Origin: Phoronis ovalis
Taxonomy: Eukaryota; Phoronida; Phoronidae
Assembly (NCBI GenBank): GCA_028565635.1
Contig: JAOXYB010067789.1
Location: 1-10,109, forward strand
Reading direction: 5' to 3'
DNA length: 10,109 nucleotides
Position 1 is the stretch's first letter, and every line of letters begins with the position of its first letter. This document shows positions 1-8,500 of the stretch, piece after piece. The position numbers and the translations under genes are program-made. Below the pieces are notes generated by a model that was not told where the DNA came from, ran no database searches, and was given only the letters and a program-made list of their open reading frames with translations.

Positions 1-1770
1 AAACTAGTGAAGGAATCCTTGTCTTGGTCTGCAAATAAAAGTACACATGGACAGTTGAAAATCATCTATTTTATGTCTGATCACCTAGGAGGTGATTTAA
101 TAGGATTATTGGCCATTATTAGAATCTTACGTATTTATTTTGCGTATGTCTGACTGTGTAAAATCATTTTTATAGCAAGTTAGGGTACCGAATTATAGAA
201 ATAAATTACATGAACTTATATCTTTTTGTTTTCATTATTTTGGTTGTTTTTAATTTTTTTTCAAACAAATGTTGTGAGAGATTCAAAATGAAAGTACTCT
301 CCAACCTCATGTGTGTATTATACGCTATATGTAAATACTGTGGAGTTTCGGCAGCTTGTGCTAATAAGGGTTAGGACCACGAACCCCGGCAATGAACCGG
401 TTGACCTTTCTTTGTCTTTGAAACGAATCGTCAATTGTCGGTAGAACCCCGAGGGGAGAACACGTTTATTTTCTTTCTGAAAGTATATATCTAAATGAAA
501 ATTAACACCATAATGCTTATTATATTTAATTAATAAGAATTACTGCTAAAATATTATCAGCTTTATACCAAACATTAACGTATGAGCACATTTTTACTTG
601 GTGTCCCTGTATGTTTACCGTTTATATATTTTATAATAAGATGTTGGCAATTGAAGTCAAAAATTAACTTATATCGTCTTCAGTACATAACGATTTTTAA
701 AAAATGTGTTTCGTTCAATAATTCGCAACGTCTTAATTTGTTTGGCTTATTTTCTCAGTGTTTCCCCACCTCTGTTACAAAGGACAAATAATCATCTGGC
801 AGTACCGTGAGTTGAGTAATATATCATGTAACGAAAATTAAAAAGCTACTATGTGTACCACAATACGTAGATAAAAAAGATCGAGTTATACCAAATTAGA
901 AAATTCGAAATTTCCATCATACATTTCTCACAAAAATATATGAACATTTCTATACACATTTTATACGCAGCTTTAGAAAATATAGAAAATATAGATGCCC
1001 TGTAGTAGATGCGCTGGTGTCTAATTTATTTTAAAAATTATTTCTTTATCTATTATTAAACAATTAACAAGCAAACCTAGTAAAAGTAATACAAAGACAT
1101 ATAAGAGCGAATAAGAATGATCACTGAATTTATTAAAAATCACATCAAACAGTAAAACAAAAAAAACTTGAAAAACAACGTAAACTTAACTCTTGTCATT
1201 AAGAGAAGACTGAGGCACATTTAATGCTTCGTGCCGCTTTCGAAACTGACACAGATTCTGCGCAGCAAAGCAGATATATGTAATATGGCGAGTAATAAGA
1301 TGTGCATGTATATAAACGGCGAAAAACGTATGTTACTAAGACAAAATAAAATTAGCACTCCAAAATTATACTTTCGCATTTACTTAATTTAATTATGAAT
1401 ATACAATACATATTTGTTGCTTCAACACGATACTGTTCAAACAGAAAACTTGTCTTCAAGCTAAAGAAGGCAGTACTATAAATAATTATATCATGATTTA
1501 ATATATTGCGAGTTAACTCTTATTTTACTACTCTTGATCTTATTTAATTTCTTTATTTACAACAGTATTCATTTATCAATAATTTAGTCACTTTTAGTAT
1601 AGAAATGGAAATAATAAAGCTGACATTTTAGACTCCACGTTTAAACGTATCAAACTATTAGCAGTTTAAATGTGACTAAATACATTTGCAAAAATTATAA
1701 TTTAACATCACTTTAGGCAATTTGAATGGAAAAGCATCAGTTTAAAAAAGTGTACAATGACAATGCAAAC
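1..1770. other. Intergenic AT-rich DNA, no gene seen
   Basis: No open frame here has protein-like composition, splice-site support or recognisable motifs. The 69-codon frame at 582-791 on the plus strand looks random. Local 9-base tandem copies (TAGAAAATA) occur near 974-994, and a slightly GC-richer patch occurs at about 360-460. No tRNA, rRNA or transposon ORF was recognised. Confidence 0.6.
80..96. repeat. Small inverted repeat with CCTAGG core
   Basis: ATCACCT and AGGTGAT are exact reverse complements with a 3-base centre. It lies in DNA without genes. It could be a relic of a transposon end, but no partner copy is seen in the window. Confidence 0.35.
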
Positions 1771-1776
1771 TTTATT
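1771..1776 (-). terminator. Candidate polyadenylation signal AATAAA
   Basis: On the minus strand GAATAATAAAGTTTGC is followed by a GT/T-rich stretch ending in TTTTTT around 1750-1741. It is the first exact AATAAA after the TAG stop, giving a 3'UTR of about 500-520 nt. Weaker variants (TATAAA near 2056, AGTAAA near 2126) lie closer to the stop and could be used instead. Confidence 0.45.
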
Positions 1777-2270
1777 ATTCAGACTGAGCCTAGACTAAAA
1801 CAGAATAAACGAATTGTAATCATTAGACATTTTACATGTACATTAATATGCTTAAAGAATATGGATCAATGGGGTAACTCATATACAGTATAACATTATG
1901 TGTGTCCAGTGCATTTGCAATAAGTTTGTTTACTTACGTAATCAAATCATTGAGGTAGATAGTAAACAATTGGGAAGACAATTTAAAGTATCTGGACTCC
2001 AAAGTGATTATGATATTCTTGCTGGTTGTGTCTGAGTTATGGTTGAGCTATTTATATGAGCTTAGAGTGATGCTGCTGATATTCTAATAAACCGTGCACT
2101 TATTTGCATTTGTCTAGTTTGTTTACTATTCGATGCTCTAAATAGACCTGTATTAAAACAATCATAATATCACCCCACGTCATGGTTTTGATGATGAACA
2201 AACAGAATATAATATTGTAACAATCTTACAAAAGAAATTACATCTAACATAATCTGTTCACATTACTTCA

Positions 2271-2594
2271 CTATATATTATTACAAGGAATCCCAAATAT
2301 GTCTTGAAACAAGGTTTCGTTGTCTCTTTTTAATTGGTCGGCAACATATTTAATTAGAATACCTTGCTCAAAAGTAAATCTATCCCCTTGTACACTGTCC
2401 TTTTCTAATTCTGTCATACCGTGATAGAATTTTGGATATCCGGCTGCATGAACGACAGCTAACAGAGCTTCCTGATTCGGACCTGGTATGAAGCCTGGGG
2501 ATCCAGAAGAACCATGAAGAAAACTTTTACTTGAGTTGTAAAGAATCCTGTAGGGAGCATCATATCCTTCATAAAGGTAGTCATTACCTTTCAT
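2271..2594 (-). CDS. Exon 6: protease C-terminal lobe with catalytic Ser and stop (residues 1223-1329)
   Basis: The acceptor is GTGTTTTGTTTCAG|ATGAAA at 2595/2594, a textbook pyrimidine tract, in phase 0 to match exon 5. LHGSSGSPGF holds the GxSG(S/G)P nucleophile motif, with Ser1252 (codon 2507-2505) predicted catalytic. ALLAVVHAAGYP follows, the strand and substrate-pocket segment with the Gly-Tyr pattern seen in FAM111-like enzymes. The protein ends IPCNNI with TAG at 2273-2271. All parts of a working trypsin-fold site are present. Confidence 0.9.
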   Translation of the reverse strand: MKGNDYLYEGYDAPYRILYNSSKSFLHGSSGSPGFIPGPNQEALLAVVHAAGYPKFYHGMTELEKDSVQGDRFTFEQGILIKYVADQLKRDNETLFQDIFGIPCNNI

Positions 2595-5500
2595 CTGAAA
2601 CAAAACACGAATTTTCATTTAACATTTATTATAGAATCAAACATACCTACTCTTGCATACCGCGGGTGAAACACACTGAATCCACAAAGGTTTCTTTGTT
2701 CTCGCGCATTTCATAAACTACTGGGATAATATATAAACTACTGGGATAATATATTTACCACAATAAAATATTTATTGCTACCCACACGATTCCTATATGA
2801 TTAAAAAGTCAAAATATAAAAGTCAAGAAGATCCTGTGAAACAAATAAGTATTGTGCTGAATTAATTCTTATTCAGGAGAAAAAAATAAAAAGCCAGTAT
2901 GCAAACTTTATACTTCGATCGATAACAAACTAGCAGTAGACGATATGAGAACTTCTTAAAATGGTGGGTCGGTAAACGCTGTAATGTAAAAACAATAGCT
3001 TACCTTAAATCTCATCGTGTCGAGCTCTAATCGTTCGCAAGCGTAATCCACTTTCTTAGGCTCACCATTGGGGTGGCCAATAAAATAAATTTCTTTAATC
3101 TCGTCGTCATTTTCAGATGCAAATTTATCAAGACCAGGAATCATTTGTTTATCTTTTGCGATATCTTCTAAATCTAAGATGGCAATATCCAGATTTTCAT
3201 TGTACCAGACTGGTGTTCTGCTTTTGAAGTAGTAATAGTTAGGTTGAGACCGCTTTTGGTTATAGTTGAATTCCACTCGCATATCTATGAAAGGAACCAT
3301 ATTAGTAAGGCGGATTCATTCTTTTCAAATTTGAAACTTCCGTTGGATATAGATTTAGTTTTATGGAATTGCAACTTCATTGGCTTACATTATTATAACA
3401 TTTTTTCTATTACATATCTTCGTACATTTGTAGTGCTGCTATATAAAGACAAATATTACTAAGCCACCTAAACCTAGCTATAATGATATACTACGATTTA
3501 CCTGAGGTTGTGTACTTTACAACATGATAACAAGTCATTAAATAGCGACTTCCAACTCTGAAGCCTGTACCAGCCTGCGTCCCATTGGTCAATTCTAAGT
3601 AACCGACAGAATTGACAACATTTCCTAGCGAGTTGTGAAAGTCAACGGTAGCAGTTATGTCAAATTTCTTAAAAAATTCTTCTCTTCCGCCATCTTTGAC
3701 TTGTGATGAATTGCTCACTGCTATAATAACAAATCAATACATGTGTCTATGTTCCGCTAGTTACAAAGTATTGAATGAACAAGATTTTTGGTGGAAATGA
3801 AAAATACAAAACGAAAGATATTCAAAATAATATAATTTAGATAAATCTGAATTTTGCATTTAACTGATATTTAAAACTATTTTCAACTTAAAAGTTAAGA
3901 AAAACATGATATTAAGATTTTTGCATGTTTATGTTTCAAGAAAGCAGGCCAATAAGATCGATATTTTGGTTGATTTTAGCAGTCTAATTAAATCCACCTG
4001 TTAGTGTTCCGTGCCATCTCAACCAACGACTCGGCTTCACCATTATGATAGTCAATTTTTGTTATATTCCTTTAATTTAACAAGAGCGAAATAATAACGT
4101 CACTAAACTTTTGAACAGACTTTGCCCAAACTAGATAAGCCTTACTCTCCGTGTGATCCCCAGTCCCTACCACGTCTATTCTATCACCATGACTCATTCT
4201 GAATAGGTATCGCCGGGGAGCTGTATGTGATCTGTCAACGACCTATTTTACCAGCTACCCGCTTATAGTTCACTGTTATACATATTATTCTAAACTGCAA
4301 TTTAATTGAGATCAAGATTTTCGCAAACACTTTATATATAAATAAAGGGATTGTCGTTCTTCTGCTTTTCGAGATAACGCAATTTGACTGTGGTTAAACC
4401 CAGACGTTAGTTGAGAAGGTACTGACAAGTAACGGATGCATTTATTTAGGCTGAATTTTTAGTAGCCTTCACTTAACGGAATTGGATATTTGAAATTGCA
4501 TAAAAAAGAAAATGGCGACCAGCTTATGTGCGTACCTAATTTTTTTACACATAGTTTATGTGATTATATAGATTTTGTTTATCTACAGTTTGTGCTAACA
4601 AATTTAATCGTCTCTAAAAATTATTCTTACCTGTTGCAGATATATGTAAGGAATCGTAAAACTCTTTAATTATTTCGCCGTGGTTGTCAATATCTATAAA
4701 ACATAATATAATGGAAAACATGCACTGCACTTAACATCGCGTGTGATAAAATTGCTTGGCATATGTTAAGGGTATAGCCTTATTACGCCATTACATCAGT
4801 ACCTCCATAGTAGTACCTCCATATATATTAATACATGTATTTTTTCCCTTTTTTTTGGAAGCGGGACGCTTTAATTATGGGTGTTTAATAATGTCAATAT
4901 GTCGTACTTTCTGGTAAGAGCAATACAAATTCTTGAGCTCAGAAAATCAGTATAGTCCTAATCAAAACTGTACAAAAAAAACAGCAGGTAACATATGAGA
5001 GGATATTCCTCCATTTTATATTTCCATGAACAGAAAATACAGTTGCCATGAATGTAAAATCTATTGGTATGCTTAAATCTTTCATTGCATCAAACACATT
5101 TAAAAAGCATCTATCCTCTCTCGCTATATGTGTATTTATTATACTATATTTTAATTTTGACAAACGATACTTGGAAATAAAGTATTTATATCGCGTAGCT
5201 TTTTGCACTCACCTACTCCTACTGGCAAAGGATGTATCAATCCCACTGGGATATCATGGCCACTCATCTCACACACTTGTGGGTTTTGATCTGTCATTGT
5301 TAACACATCACCAGGAAACAAGCAATTCCATGTGTCTTCATCCCCAGTCATCAAACAACGAGCACATACAACGTGCCTTTCGCATGAGCATGTACTATAT
5401 TTCAGTGATAGGATATGTCCCACTTCATCCGAGACAAATACCAAGATATTCCATAGTGCACGCAAGTCTCTACCACGTACAGTTAACCGAATGGCTGTAA

Positions 5501-8500
5501 TTGTTTTGTGTCTTTGTTCTAACTGCCTGATAGTGAGTAAAAACCTTATGCCATTATTAATACATAACAGACCATTTCTCCAGAGGAGAAATTTTCCCGT
5601 GATGCTATTCACATGCTGTAGCACAGCTGACTGGACATACGACGCCATATTGCCGGGCACTGCTTGAGTAACGTTTAACTGAATCGCCAACGTTATTTTG
5701 TCATTATCTATCTGTGGCAAATATGTTGTAATCTCAGTTGGCTGGTCAATCTTTAGACGCCAATAAATATTAAGAGTAGGCTTAGTACTTTTTTTTCTAA
5801 TACTACAAATACAGAAACCAAACTTTTCTAGAATGGATAGAAACATCTGTTTTTCCTTCTCATCTAAAGCCAAATTACCCAATAAACAATAAAACCATTT
5901 AACATCTGCCTGTCCACTTTCTTTATATGAAGTCAGATTTTGTTCAAAGTTATTATCGTTAAACTCTTTCTCAAAGTATTTGTTATATTCTATCCTGGTA
6001 TCCGCGTATTCCTTAGAAAAGATATCTACTGCATCTGCTAATAATTTTGGAAAATGAAATACTATTTCTGGAAATTGTTCAGGAAAAATCAACACTTGGC
6101 CTGTATTGTGCAAATAATGCATAAATGATTCCAATTCTTTACCTTCCGCATCTCCATCTTCATCCAAGAACAATTGTTTAATCTTTTTCTTAGATATGGA
6201 TAACTTTTTTGATATAAATTTACCGTTAATTTTTTCAATACATCTTGCCCACTTCTTTGTCAAAATAAGTTTCGATGCAGCAGCTTTATTAATAAGTGTT
6301 TTTCTCATTTCTTCCAAATCGCAATCATTGGTATTAGGCCCAGTTATAAATATGTCATCATGTATCTGAAGCTGGTCATTAACCCGACTGAATGCTTGAT
6401 TCCGCTTTAAAATTAGATTTTTGTTTACTTCTGCAGATAGAGGAATCACTTTGTTACGCTCTTTTAGTAGCTTCTCAAGTCTTTCTGCATGTTCTATTAA
6501 CTTTCTGCTTTGATCATTACAAAATGATTCTGTTTCCTGTTTCACCTTCTTTATACATTCTTCTATTTGCATCCGGGTTAATTTGTCTGTGTGTGTACCT
6601 ATAATAATAACATTTGCATTTCTGTCACGCAGACATACAACTTCTAGCCAAATACCAATTGTTGCCGAAAAACCGTCGGAGAGGAAGTGATCCATTTTGA
6701 AAATCAGAAATATGGTAGCATTTGGTGTATGAAAGAGTTGTTGCGCATCTTTGTACGTTTCCATATTGGCAAGTTCGCTAATCCTTATCTGAATTTTGGG
6801 ATGTATGTCGGGATATAATGGCCGTTGCCAAAGAAAAAAGGCAAACCATGGCCACTTATGGTTTAACGTGAAATCAGTTTGTTCCCAAAAATAATGTTCC
6901 CAAATATTTGGCGTTTTTTTTTCTAATAGCGGTTTGTACTTTCCATGCCTCAAAAATTCCACTACACTCGTTTTTCCTACTCCTTTGTTTCCAAGAATCA
7001 AAACTTGTCTACTGCTTACAAGTACAGGATGCCAATTGTCATCTAATCGGCACTTATTCCCTATAATATACTGTAACATTAAATGGCTCAAATTAAAGCC
7101 TTTAAAATTATGTCTAAAGCCAGTATTATCATATGTACTCGGTAAACTGTTCGAAATGTTTTTGGTCAGTTCTAACTGTTCCATCTTGGTCAGTAATATT
7201 ATCTCAAACGGAATATCTTTTAATTTGTTTTTCTCCAGTTTTAATTTTCTCAAGTTCCTTAAATTTCCCATACAAGGTGGTATATGCATTAACAGGTTGT
7301 CAGACATATCCAGCTCTTGCAGGTCTTCTAGTTCTCCAATGCCTTCATGAAGCTTCTTGATTCTGTTGTCATGCAAATACAGCTTTCTCAAACGTACAAG
7401 GTAACGGATCCAATCCGGAACCTCAGACAGCTGATTTTTGCTTACATCGAGCTCCTCTAACTTTTTTAACTTCCTCATATTTGTATGCAGCTCCCGAATT
7501 TTGTTTCCACGAAGTTTCAATGATATAAGACTTTTTAGCTCCCCGATCAACCAATGCACACCTTCAAGTTGATTGTTACTCATGTCTAGAATCTCTAGTG
7601 TATCAAGCTCACTCATGGTTTCAGGAAGCTCTGCTATTTCATTATCATAGCCTTTTAACCGCTTTAAACATCTACATCCTGTTAAAATGCTTTTACAAAT
7701 CTCTTTAAGATAATTTCCTCCTACATCTAATTCTTCAAGTTCATGAAGTTTTCCTAACTCCTCGGGCAAATGTTCAAGCTTGTTATGAGCTATGTTTAAA
7801 CATTTCAGTTTTTTCGCATTTTTTATGTTACGGGGAATGGATTTAATATTGTTGAATGAAAAATCGAGTGTTGTAACTTCTTCGATAATTTCAGGCATCT
7901 CAAATATCATTTCAGGAATGGAATCTATGCTCTCTTTATTAAACGAAAGCTTTGTTCTCCCTGGATAGCACTGATCTGGCTCAGACCGACGTTTTAAAGA
8001 AGGCAAACTGAACGGGTTTATAAGTTCTTCTTCTTTCCTTTTCTCTTCCTCTCCCTGTTTTTCCTCCTGTTCTTTTTCTTTAAAACAAAAATGATACATT
8101 ATCACTTCGTGTTTTTTTTAGTAAATTGGAAATGAAATTATTAAAGATATGTAAAAAGAGTAATATAATACGAAGAAAAAAAAATACATGAGCACACATG
8201 CTAATAAGAAGGGTCGCTGCTATTTTAGTCTAAAAGCTATATGATTAAATTGTCTTTGTACAAAACACAAGTTTTCTGAAATATTACGTATTTCAAGTAG
8301 TATATTTGCGATTATACACTTATATAGTGTATAAGTCAATGTATATTTTGCTCTCATTGACCTTAACTCGTAAAGTTTGAGATCGTTAATCTATTAATCA
8401 TAAAAAAATCAAGAATTACGAGAACATGCACATACGGTTACGATTGCTTGTTTTGAAATCCATTGCTCCCCGCATACCGCCATACAAAGCTCCAACCATT

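Noticed and set aside
360-460. tRNA or structured RNA in the GC-richer patch
   Set aside because: I could not draw a cloverleaf, and no A/B box pair with proper spacing is present.
582-791. Plus-strand 69-codon frame with a hydrophobic start
   Set aside because: It is a random-looking AT-rich frame with no supporting splice sites, homology or poly(A) context.
2271-3720. True FAM111 orthologue
   Set aside because: Motif resemblance is limited to the protease fold. FAM111 proteins lack LRR-Roc-COR, so only a FAM111-like label is justified.
4939-5208. Minus-strand 89-codon frame in intron 2
   Set aside because: It lies in the intron, overlaps the exon 2 tail in another frame and has no splice or motif support.
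5048-5667. Plus-strand frames of 150 and 111 codons
   Set aside because: They lie largely opposite the COR/Cys part of exon 2 and show no domain or composition typical of proteins.
6934-7360. Plus-strand frames of 138 and 75 codons
   Set aside because: These are shadows of the LRR-coding strand. Their Leu/Ser/Phe-rich content comes from complementing the repeats.
5213-8077. LRRK-type kinase gene
   Set aside because: No kinase motifs follow COR. The downstream exons encode a serine protease.
2271-8105. Three separate small protease genes next to a Roco gene
   Set aside because: Each protease frame holds only one triad residue and begins inside an acceptor sequence. The splice sites join them in phase with exon 2 via the 63-nt exon.
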